From positions 6,450,001-6,514,000 of the forward strand of contig NC_088312.1 in assembly GCF_910592395.1 (NCBI RefSeq): a stretch of DNA of 64,000 nucleotides. Direction: 5' to 3'. Origin of the DNA: Lineus longissimus. Its lineage: Eukaryota; Nemertea; Pilidiophora; Heteronemertea; Lineidae. Of the stretch, positions 22,801-34,800 are shown in pieces (position 1 is the stretch's first letter; the number at the start of each line of letters is the position of its first letter). The translations under genes and the position numbers were made by a program. Below the pieces are notes generated by a model. The model was not told where the DNA came from, did not search any database, and saw only the letters and a program-made list of their open reading frames with translations.

Positions 22801-25800
22801 ACGATCCTCTATGAACTGGAAAAAAACGTGAACTGCAAATTGGTGTAGGTTCACTCAGCGCTGATACAGATGAATTACGACTTTAATTTTGCCTGGGTAG
22901 GAATAGCAAAATATGAAGAAAAATCTCTCTATCAAATCACTTACGTTATCTCGAGCTCGGAATGTGAAGTACTTGGGGAATTCTCTCTGGAAAAAAAGGA
23001 AAGAAATGATCTAGAGAATAGGGCTCATGACGATGATTGTAAATGGTGGCCAGTTTTTCAATTTAAAGAAACAGGCTTAAATCAATGCTGAATACAATGC
23101 ATAAAGGTTCATATCATTTGCTTGTTATTGATTACGCAAGCAGGCTACCTTCTTTAGGTTAACTCATTAGCTTGCAGAATATGATGTTTAACAATCTTCA
23201 TCTAATCAAACTACCAAAACTCACCTCAGACAGTGACAGGAATGTGACACGACGCAGGCCCTTTTCTTTCAGAATATCGCGCTGGAAAGGAAGAAACATT
23301 AGAAATACAGAAATTGCAGGAGGCACCCAAAGATGAGACTGATCAAAGACAATCGGGATGAAGGAAATCAACAAGAACTTGCGGTACAAAAATTAGGTAT
23401 CTCGATCAACTCCCCACCCCTCAACAGGCCAAGATGATTTTTTACCATTAACAACTTACATGTGCTAAACAGAACTGCTGGTATCTATCCTTGGCCTGAT
23501 CATCTTCAGTCTTCGTTGCCTCGTACTTGAGGGCGACATTTAAAATGTGTATAGGCTCATCAGAACCTGAGCTCCCGAATATCGGAGGAGATGCTCCGAG
23601 TTCAAGCGGGCTTGAAGGCGGTGAGCTGAATCGCTCCATGATCTGGTCAAATTTCCTGAAAAGAAGAAACAGGAAGCATGAATTACAACATTACATCATC
23701 AATACAGCTACAAAACTGTTCCAAAACCTGTTTTTCGAGAAAACTTTTTGAGCCTGAAATACCAAAAGACCAAAGGAGGTCAACCTGCACAACCACCCAA
23801 AATTCACCAGGCATTAGTTTTAAAGACGAGTTCCGTGAAGGTTATAAGCAACTTCAAGACATGAAGATGATACTGATGATGATGACAAGCTGCTTACCAC
23901 TAACTCCTTTGACCTAAGAAAAGACTTCGTTCACACTTTATGGTATGGTAAAATTAATAATTCAACTTACGACTCAAAATCGCCGAACGTATTGAAAGCT
24001 GCAATCAGTCCCTTTCTCTGACATGGCGGTAGATTCTGCTGCTGCAACGTGCTACTATCATAGTCGTTCATATCATCACTCAGGCTTGCCACCCGCGGCA
24101 TCATGTTCAAGGTGGACACTCGCCGCTGCATCAACCTAGCAAAAGTCATACTGACATATTCGAACGTGTCTTCATCCTGAGAGGACGTAGAGGTGGAAGA
24201 CCACCTGCGTGCCCTGGAAAATGGACGGGAATTCCTCGTGAATATGTCAAGAATGAGCGATTGAAAAGAGGTAAGAGAGAATGAAGACTCAGTAGGCCTT
24301 ATTAACAGTGAACATGAAAACAATGTAGATGAACTGCCAACAACTGTGTCAAAGTCTAGGGTACAAACATTTACAAGTTGCTAGTGCTGACAAAAGTTGT
24401 GAAAGTTTAAAGCACCCCAAGGAATCAGCAACAGATTCACCTGGTCAAGGCCAACAACCTCACCAAGTGAATCTGACGCAGACTATAGGGCACAACTATT
24501 CTGGCCTTTGTATGGAACTTAATCCAATGTGCAGCTTCCTAACTAGTGAAGCTATTGCACTCAAGGAGCCATGTTCAGGCTGTTTGTTCTTTTTCCGTTC
24601 AAAAGCTAAGCATGAGATGCAACATCAGTCAAGCCTGGCTCCTTGGCCTGGTAAGAAGTAGGCTTCGACAGGGTTTTAAGACTTCTCGAGATTATAGACA
24701 CTCTTATTTGGAAAAGTCTAGCCATCCAGGATTTTTTTATGTTATAGGTTAGCAACTTGGTTAAAAGGAAAATATGTTGACCAAATGTCAAGAAAGTACA
24801 TGTATTAAATGGAAGTAAAGAGAGCATAAAAAATGATGCAAGGATTAAATTTCAAATTGAAGAACTGTTTGCATTTACAGTGCTCATTGCCAAAAAACTC
24901 CAAATTAAATCCAGATTTCGTGCAGTTGGTGTCATATCTCTCGAAATTTGCAACGAAAACGCTCACATAAAAAGTCTACACATCTGTGACAAAACAATTG
25001 GACACGAAAACCATACTAAAAAAATTTGCATGCTTTAACCCAAATTTAAAGGAAAGTTACCTTGGGACAAAGGACGAATCAAGGGCGCCATCTTGAAGTG
25101 AATGCTGGAACAAGTCACAATAGTGACTAGCTCTAGCATGGCTGTATGCTTGTTTTCACCTGTATCTTGTATATTAAGATGTCAGACATCTGACATTTCA
25201 ACCCAGTGGCCACACACAAGGTCAAAGACACTGCCACTTGATTTGAACCAAATAATCAAAAAAATTGAACCAAGCAGTGACATTTGTCATCATGATTATG
25301 CCGAGACTTACACATGATGATAAGACAGGTTCACGAGGAAACAGATGATCATTAAGACACCTGGTCGAAACCTCTCTCACCATCATATGCTGCTTCAATA
25401 ACGTCTGGGCCTAGTTCTTCAAAGCAAACTTTCCCAGTAATGCTGGCTTCAACTTTGCATTGTCTCCCTCAGTTAAGTCCATCACTGACTTAACATGGTT
25501 AAGTTAACAGCAACATTAGTGACAAAACTTGTTTCGAACAACTGGGCCTTGGTGAAGAAATGGTCGAATACATCACCATTGGCTTTGTCTAGCAAAAGTG
25601 CATTTGATTATCAAGTTAAATGAACAAGAAAAGCCATCTGTGCAGTTTAATCTGTAGTTTGTTTTTCTCTACTCAAACGGCTTGTGGTGGCCAGAGGGTT
25701 AAGTCTACCATGAAAAGTTGCAGAGGCAAGAGCAAGGCAACAATGGGCATGGTACAATGGGCAAGGCAATAATGGGCAAAGCAACATTGGGCAAGGTGAC

Positions 25801-28800
25801 AATGGCCAGTACTATGCGCCAAGCATTAGAGGATAGGGAGCTGAACAAAGCAGGGCATGAAGGAGTCAAGCTGGCAAGAAATTCAAAGGAAAAGGAGAGC
25901 CTCTGAAGTGAGATTTTACAGTGCCGCACCCGTACACTATCTTGAGGAGAGTGCTGGGTGTATTTTTTGGACATACATGTATGGACTCGTGAGTTCGTAT
26001 GTACATAGCATATTTGGGAATGAAGCTTGGAATGAAGTTTCAAGTCACCCGAGAATGCTAAGGTTAAGGGATGAATCTGTCTAGTCTACCCAAGGAACTA
26101 CACTTTCTTCTCGGTGACTGAGGAAGTATTTTAAGTGAACAATGCTGATAGAAGACATTCTGCAGAACCAGGAGTGCAAGCCCTTGGGATCAAGCTACAC
26201 AAACCACAGATGAAGTGATGTAGGACATGTCAGTCTAGTACCGGGTACTATGATTGTGCCCAGCATGCAGTTTACACCAGTTAGTTAGCAGCGGGAGGCA
26301 AAGCTCACATAATAATGGGGTGCATGCTTGAAGTATTTGGATGCAATGAGAAGCATAGAATTTAAAAGAATATTTCACCTGAAAAAGAAGATTGGAATCA
26401 ATGAGGCAAAAATATGGCTCCTAACCAGAAAACTGACGTAAAATGGAGTTGGGGGTCAACAACAACCGCCAGTTAAATAACTTCTGTGTTAATCAAAAAT
26501 GCTATCATACTATCTTCAACAACCTTTCTTTACAAAATTTAAACTGATGTTTTGCATTCTTGACACTAAGAGAGGCTGAACAGAATCTGTCTTCAATACT
26601 GGCAACTCGCCCCAGATGCACCAAAGTAGCATCATTCATCATCATGCCTGAGCAAAAAGATAGACAAAAGAAGCAGCAGTGAGGAGAGAAAAACTCAATT
26701 TACAAAGGACACGACGGGAATGATTCATGGCTCAACCCTTTCACCAACACACAAGGAATTCTGATATAGAACATCATCATTTCTTACGGGCAAGGAAAAT
26801 GCACTCATTCTCATAGACCTTCCAGAAGCTACCCTTGGATGCAGCCAGATCAGAACTCATTCTCAAAGCAAGGAAGACACACACAAGGCAAAAGAAGAAT
26901 GAGAAAGCTAGGTTTCTGTACAGAATGTTTGAAAGGATAACGACTGGTTCCTTGGACTAGAGGTTTACTATAAAATGGATTTTTTCTACTTCTCCAAGTG
27001 CATTGTTTAGATTGGAATTAATACAACCCCAGAGAGTGCAGAGCTGCAATTGCTTGTTAGGAGAACTAACTGCTGATGCTATATGAATACAAATATTTTT
27101 TGTTTAATTTTTGCCCATTTATATCATATCATATCATATTATATCATATAGTTAAAATAGCTTAGACTTAATAGACAGTGTTATAGACAGACTGAAGGTA
27201 GACCAGACATCACACAGTTAAGATTATTACTGCCTAGGACTCACTCTTTTGGCGTTTGAGGGAATCTGCAAGAACACACATGAAAGCAGACGCATTAAGA
27301 AAACAGGAAGCAAAGCAAAGACAAGACAGTTAGGCTCATCATCAGGTTAAGATGGGCTCTCATAAAATCGAGGTCAGAGGAATCAATAAGCGCACAGCGC
27401 CTAGCGCTAAAGTCAGTTTGTTCTTGGCCAATTTCAGACAGCACAAAAATAATTCAAGGTAACTTTATAAGTAACTCTGAAATTCTCCAAATATACTGGT
27501 ACATTTCCCGTTGACCTGGTGATGAGCTGAGTTAGGCAACACTTGGACAAGTTAGAAAGACTGGAAAAGAAAAGCTAAAGCAACCCAATATCACTAATCA
27601 TAATCATAATTTAGAATGAACTTTACAGCTGTAGAGCACATGCGTGTTCCACATAAACTGGTGTACATGACAGGCATTACTGACTACAAACAAGACAAAC
27701 GGCCAACACAAACTACACGAATGTGTCTAATGTAACAGAAACATACTGATAATACGAATACCTTCAACAGAAGATGGAGACAGGTCATAATAGTAACCAA
27801 CAGTTTAATGTGTAATAATATTACTAAATCTAAACAACTGCAAACCACACGGTGAATTTGAAACAATTTAAAAACTCAACCAACCAAAGTTGACAAGAGT
27901 GATGCTATGTTCTACCCATACCAAAGGATATCAGAAACATGTGTAACAAGGTATGTATAAACAGATACCAAATATTTTTATAGCAGTCAATAATGACATG
28001 GTTTCAACCCCCTTCCCCTACTTCAAAAATTCACCCAAAACCCAAACTGAACTAACCAGGAACTGCTTAATATTGAGCTATCGTAAGGAAATAAGCCAAC
28101 CTGGCCTATACACACTCTACCTTTTCCTTATACATACCTATTGGGATGAGACGTGGGCAAGAGGAAGTGGAACTCAACCAAATACAGGTCACCAATCTCG
28201 TTATGCTGGAGGCAGGTCAGCTCATATGCAATGTACGCCCGTCGCACATAAACCTGAAGATACATTACATGTATATCAGAAAAAAGTTCGAAAAAATAAC
28301 AAGCCAGTGTCAATTAAAAAACGGGCAAACATGTATTTTAGTTTGTTAAACACAGAATTAACCAACCAATGGGATGGAATCAAACTTCTGTAGAGGCCCA
28401 GATCTGCTATCATGCTTGAATTGAGGCCCTTAATATTGCACAGAATGCCTGCACCAGGGCAAGGCAAAGATCACAAAAAGCGCAAATCTTGTACTTGCTG
28501 TGCAGTACCAAATGCACACATCCCTGATGGCCAGAAATGGAATCACTGGGCTGCGACTTGTTCAGACTACAAACTGAACTGGACGAACCCCATCACCAAA
28601 GAAGGAATAATCCTTTGAGGGCTATGAAACACTAACACAATCAGCAGAACTTTGAACAACGTGGTGACAACATTTGCTTACCTCCAAGGCTGCAATGCTG
28701 ACTAGCTTGTTGGGGTGGAAGAAGAAGCCAGGCAGGACATCGAAGATGGACGTCTCAGACATGATCAACTTCTGAAGATTCTCTGGTGAGAAATGGTGGC

Positions 28801-31800
28801 CGTAGATATCAATAGCAGAGAGGAAAATGGATTCCACTTGGTTGTGTCGGAGTTCAAATGCCGGCATGTGTGCAGCAATCAGAACTTGTCTTGCTCTCAG
28901 AGCGACCTTGGAGTTCTCAGTCTTGTTGAGTGTGGTCAGCTCAGTCAGTATTGGCTTGAGGTCTTCACTCATACCTGGCTCCTTCCCAACCAGATGATCC
29001 TGAAAACCAATGCAAAATACTTCAGTTACAGTTAAGCTCAAAGCATTGATGTGTTTTTAACTATCCCCAATTTCAGGCAATAGGTATGATGCTTTCTAAC
29101 CAAAGATTACATGGAAATGTTTACTTACGATGAGCATGATGACTAGAGCATTCTTGCAGTGCACGCGGGAATGTGAGAATATACTGGAAACAACGCTCTG
29201 CATGTCTTCCTTGTGCTTGAGCCTCAAAGCGGCCACACATTTGTCATAATGGCCTGAAAGTTGAGGAAAAGTAGAGATTACTACCAAAATGAACATCTGA
29301 TGCAGGAGTTAAAGTTTCACTTTGGATCGATACTGAGAACATTGTCCTCTGTGCTGAAGGAGGGCATAGGGTTGTTATAGATCTAGCTAGTCTTGACTAA
29401 AACATACCATTTTGAAATTGCGTCTCGACCTTCATGTAGACTTTGAGAAACTCTTGCACAACTGTCTTCATGTGGCCACGGATACCATTCCTGTACCTGC
29501 AGAAAAGAAGAGGGTTAAATGACACTTGGGACGGATCAGCACTGTTGCTACCCTACTTGCTTCTCTCAAGCTTTTCAAGGGGAACTGCATTTTGCATAAT
29601 GTGAATTGATTGGCAGACATGAGAACTGGACCTACCTCTGAACAAGTTGGACGACTCCCTGCATGGTCATGAAAAACACATCTCTATCAGCTCTCTTGGT
29701 AAGGGTAGCGGCATGACTGTCAATCACATTGGCGATTTGCTGACTAGGAAACTGGCACAGTACAGATGTGATGTTACTGGCAAACCCGGCCATATGCCTT
29801 TTAATTGCTTTCGCGACATGCGGAGGGACTCTGCCAGATATCGCAGATATTAACTCCTGAAGCAGGAAATAAAGACAATATTATGATACAGGAAATCAAC
29901 TGCAGACAGCAGACGTTTGTTACAATTTCCTGAAGGCTGAAGGTCTACTCCTTTTCATATTGTGTAAAACAACTGACAAGTGAATCCAACCACCAATCAA
30001 CATTGTCAAATTCAACTTTATCCGGGCCAAATGTCATCCAAGTCACCTTAGGATTGAATCACTAGTGATGTTAATATTGCCGTCAAAACAGTCAAGAAGT
30101 AAGAGAACAAGAAGCAAAGGCAAGGCAAGGCATTTATGGGAACCTGGATTCCACCTGGTCGGGCCAAGTACCTCAGTTTACAAACCTGAAGCTCAAGAAG
30201 AGGTAGAGAAGGATCCTTCAATATCTTCATCAGTGTCTCGACCGTCTGCACAAGCTTCTTGTTGAAGTGAGGCTCTGGGAGAACGTAACCCGCCAGCACG
30301 TTCTCAAGACTGGTCCTGGTCATCTGGAATATCTGGTGAAGCTTCGAGCCATATGTGAGCGGTCCCGACACAGTGGGGAACTTTCCAGTGAACAACTGAG
30401 CCTAGATGGTCAAGAAGAAGAGGGAAAGGTTCAGCTGGAGACTGCGAGGACAACTATTGTCAGACAGTGCCATTGTCATGTGTTCCACAGGTTCATTGGA
30501 TCAGGTGTCGAGTTGCATACTGGTACAGGTTGTTCATTATCTAGGAATTAACTCCAATGGACAATACAGGCAAGATCAATACATACCTGTCTGACCTTTG
30601 TCGGGTCATCAAGTTGAAGATGGCAGACGATCGTTCCAGCATCGAGAACAGAACCAGGTCTCTTCACATAATGGATGCTGAAAATAAATAGACAATTTGA
30701 TTCCACAATCGTCTCTGTAGCAAGTCTCAGGCCTATAAACTTCATCAGAATGTCCTTCCAGTACTGACATCTGCTCAAAAGTGTGCTATCCTGGATGAAC
30801 TCTTGGCAGTACTATTTGGGCTCTATTTTGTGCGCATACAGGTCATGCTTACCATCCGTTTTCCTGCACCCTTAGCTCCATGCACATTTTCATCACCTCA
30901 ATCTCTGCGTAGACGTCATTAGCAAACACATGGCCACCATCTTCCACCAAGTAGCTGATCAGTTTGCCAGCAGAGGGCGACCGCAGCACTGTTGGGTCAT
31001 TTTCCTTCTCGAATATACACGTCTTGTTGGCGATGGTGATACGGTAGCTGCCGACCTCTTCTTTCATGTAGGTAGTGTAGCTGTTACCATCCAGAGAGAG
31101 AAGAAGACCACCATCGCTAAGTCTGAAATGGACCAAACATATTGGTGACGACAAGAACTTCAACTGCCCGAGACTACTGCCAATTCTAGAAACGTACCGG
31201 GTAAGGCAAGGTCCAGTTGCACGGGAATGATAGGACCATTAAAGGTAAACTCTGGCCCTTCAGAAGTGAACTTTTCCCAGCAAAACAGTGTACTCACCTA
31301 TGCACATCGATCTCCAAGTAAGAGTCGTTCATACTGAGGAAGTATGTGTTGGGCCCCATCTTGGTCACCTGGATTATGTATTTCATGCCTTCGTAAATCA
31401 ACTCCACCTCCTCAGTGTTCTTCAGAGTATTATCAGGTAGGATTTGGCCCCTGAAAAAAGACCAACACGTTTTATCCCCGTTGTTTTTCAGTGTTCTTTT
31501 CCCTAGGCTGGCTGCCAACTAAGGCTAAGGAGGCCAGTCTCCCCTGAAATCAATCAAATTTTATTCAAGTTTGTACAAGTTTTGCAAAAACTTTCACTTT
31601 TCATGCCAACAAAGATGTGGTATCAAGATTTCACGACAAAGCAATATCAGTTTCTTACCTTTCTAGATTACTCTGAAAATGTTGGAATGACAACAGTATG
31701 TACTGGTCAGCCACATGGAGAGCTCCACAGATCACACCTAACATAGAGTTGGGCTTCTCTGCTTGAACCTTTTCCGATATGAGCTTATCCAACCAACCAG

Positions 31801-34800
31801 TGTCCAGTTGATTCTTCTGGAATCCTTCTGTCTCTAGGAGCTTGATGAGGTACTGGACCGTGGTACGGAAATCTCCCCTGATCGACAACTCTTTCAATGC
31901 CACAACCATGTTTCTGAAATCCACAGATTCTTTACAGTGAATAGAGAAAAAGAATATAATCAAGAGATTATCGTTGGCTTTTAGATCAAATATCACAGAG
32001 AAAAACATAATGATATAATTGCCAGTTGACAACTTACTCTCTGGCCTCCTCCCGATCTTCACCCCAAGAGAAACAATGGCCGAACTGCGAGTCTGCAAAT
32101 TCGTGGAGTCCACCTGATGCGGTCACACTGAAGTAACCCCAAACGTTCTTATTACTACGGAAGTTGAGCTCCTGAACTGTGCCGGAACTTGGTTTGAACC
32201 CCTGAAATAAGAAGTAACGGAGGTCACATTGTGGTAAGATATCCCTTCATTCAGTTTTCTTCCATCCCTCTTGCTTCATCCTCTTTCCTTCAATCATCCC
32301 ACGGACAAGGTCTCATTCAGCTGTCTCAAAAACTAAGAATTAAGATTAAATCACTGCATCAATACAAGCAAGGCACCTACCTCATCCGGGTTTTCACTGG
32401 TTATCCTGGCAGCGATCACATGACCTCTTGGATGTGGCCTGTTCTCCGGAAGTTCAAAATCAATTGCCTCATCTTCAAATGGGTCCTCTCCGTACAGTAT
32501 TCGTATATCTTTGATTCTGTGTAAGGGTACACCCATAGCAACCTGAAGGAATAAAAGGATAATGCAGACACTAAGAAAGTACCCATTTATTTTTTGAACA
32601 ACGAACACATCAATATAGCAAGAAATTCAAGACCAACAAAATCCTTACCTGTAACTGAGCAGCAGGCAGATTGACATCTGCCACCATCTCGGTGCACGGA
32701 TGTTCCACCTGGAGTCGAGGGTTTAACTCAAGGAAGTAGAATTTCTCCTCCGCGGCATTGTAGAGGTACTCCACTGTGCCAGCACTCACATACCCAACCA
32801 TCCTGGCAAGCTTCACCGCAGCCTGCAAAGAGAGCATTTATATTTAGAACACTGAGTCAGCATCAAAACAATACATCGAATAATGACAATGGGACGCCAG
32901 CTTATCTATCAATTAAATATTCCTTTGTCAGATTCAAAATTCAGTTCATAATCACCTTTTCCATTGTCTCGAATATATCAAGCTTAGCAATGGCTGCTGG
33001 GGCTTCCTCAATGATCTTCTGGTGGCGACGCTGAATGGAGCAATCTCTACCAAACAACGATATGGCATTGCCGTACTTGTCTGCCAGGATTTGGACCTCC
33101 AAGTGGCGAGCACAGGGGGCGTACTGCATGATGAACACTGGCGAGCCTGGCACTTCATTCTGGACCTAGAGGAAGAGGAATAGTTGTATACATCATAATC
33201 TTAACAACTCCTTTTGAATTTCTGATTAACTCTCATTTTAGGAGCCATATAGCTCTGAAGGTTACACAGAAGTGTTGAGCCAGCTTGCAAAAGAGCCATT
33301 TCTCTGCACCACTTCAATGTTTGAATTTGGCCTTGCTAAGATCCTAAGCACCTATGTTGGGGCATACCTGTCTGTAAAGATTAGGGAAGTCCTCCACATT
33401 GTTTGCCTTACGGATGCCCTTGCCCCCGCCACCTTCTGACGCCTTGATCATGACAGGGAAGCCTATCCGTTTGGCACAGGCAATCGCCTCATCAAGGTCA
33501 ATCACACAGCCTTTCCGGTAGATTTCACGACCTATTTGGATCTGGGTACCATTCCCAACCTGGTCGTCTGACCAATCAACTTTCAAGCCTGCAACAAGAA
33601 AGATAGGCTTCATGAACATGGCTTCCAACTGACTGAACAGCCTGCTTTGGATAGTGCTTATTACCAGACCAACACAACTTATTTCATTGAAAGAAAGGCC
33701 ACCTCTGCAAGCTGGAAGGCCTTCCTGTTTCTTGGCAATCTGGGGAATTGATTCTTCAGGGTGAGACTAGAAACTCCTTCAAATATATTCAACTATCAAC
33801 ACTACTCAAGCTTTTGTTAACGGATGAGGATTCACACCACTTTATTGACCTCAGATCTCATATAAACATACCGTCTCCACTCCAAGGCAGTGTCGGAACG
33901 CCAGCTGTCTGCGCAACAATAGATGATGCGATCTTGTCACCCAACGCCCACATCGCATTCTCCGGAGGTCCGATGAAAATGATGTTGTTCTTGTGTAGTA
34001 GGTCGGGCAGCTTTGGGTTCTCTGAAGCATGGCCCCACCCAGCCCAGACAGCTTGGACTTGTGTCCTCTTTGCAATATCGAGGATCAGCTCCACATTTGC
34101 GTAATTATTATTGTTACTTCCACCGGGCACAGGGACATAGTGGTCAGCCATTCGGATGTATTCTGAAGAAGAAAGCAAGGAATACAACAATCAAGCTAAA
34201 CAATCAAGGGGAATTTCCCGAAGAGACGCCATGTCCAATCAATAAAACCAACAAGGCTAACTTCATCCCAAATCTATGCGAACTTCTCTGAATGAAGGAC
34301 CATCCAAACATGTGGTAACCTACCAATCAAACTAATCAATTAGCGATCATACCTGCATTAGCTTTGAGGTCTTCTGGTGTCACCATGGCAACAAAGCGAA
34401 TGGCACGCTCGTTTTTAAACATCTCGTAAGCCCAGCGCCGAACAGATCTGATGCATTTGACAGCCGCAATTCCATTATTTGCAATTAGAACCTGAATAGA
34501 TCAGACGGGATTAATTAGTATTGGAGTGATGACAGAACACTGTCAATACCTACCACGCATGAAATATTGGTTGGTTTTGCCTTTGCATCCTTTAATGTCT
34601 GCATATCATTCCTGTATTCTGACTTCAGGCTAAATTCAGTTCGGGGAACACTGAGTGATTGGCATAACTTATATCTCTTAATTTTGACTACCGCAAGTTC
34701 TTTGACTGACCTTGTTAATGACTCTGTTACCACCAAATCTATGAACAAACTCCTCTGGTGTTGCGACGGTGAAGTCACCACGACAATTCAGGCTGTTTGT

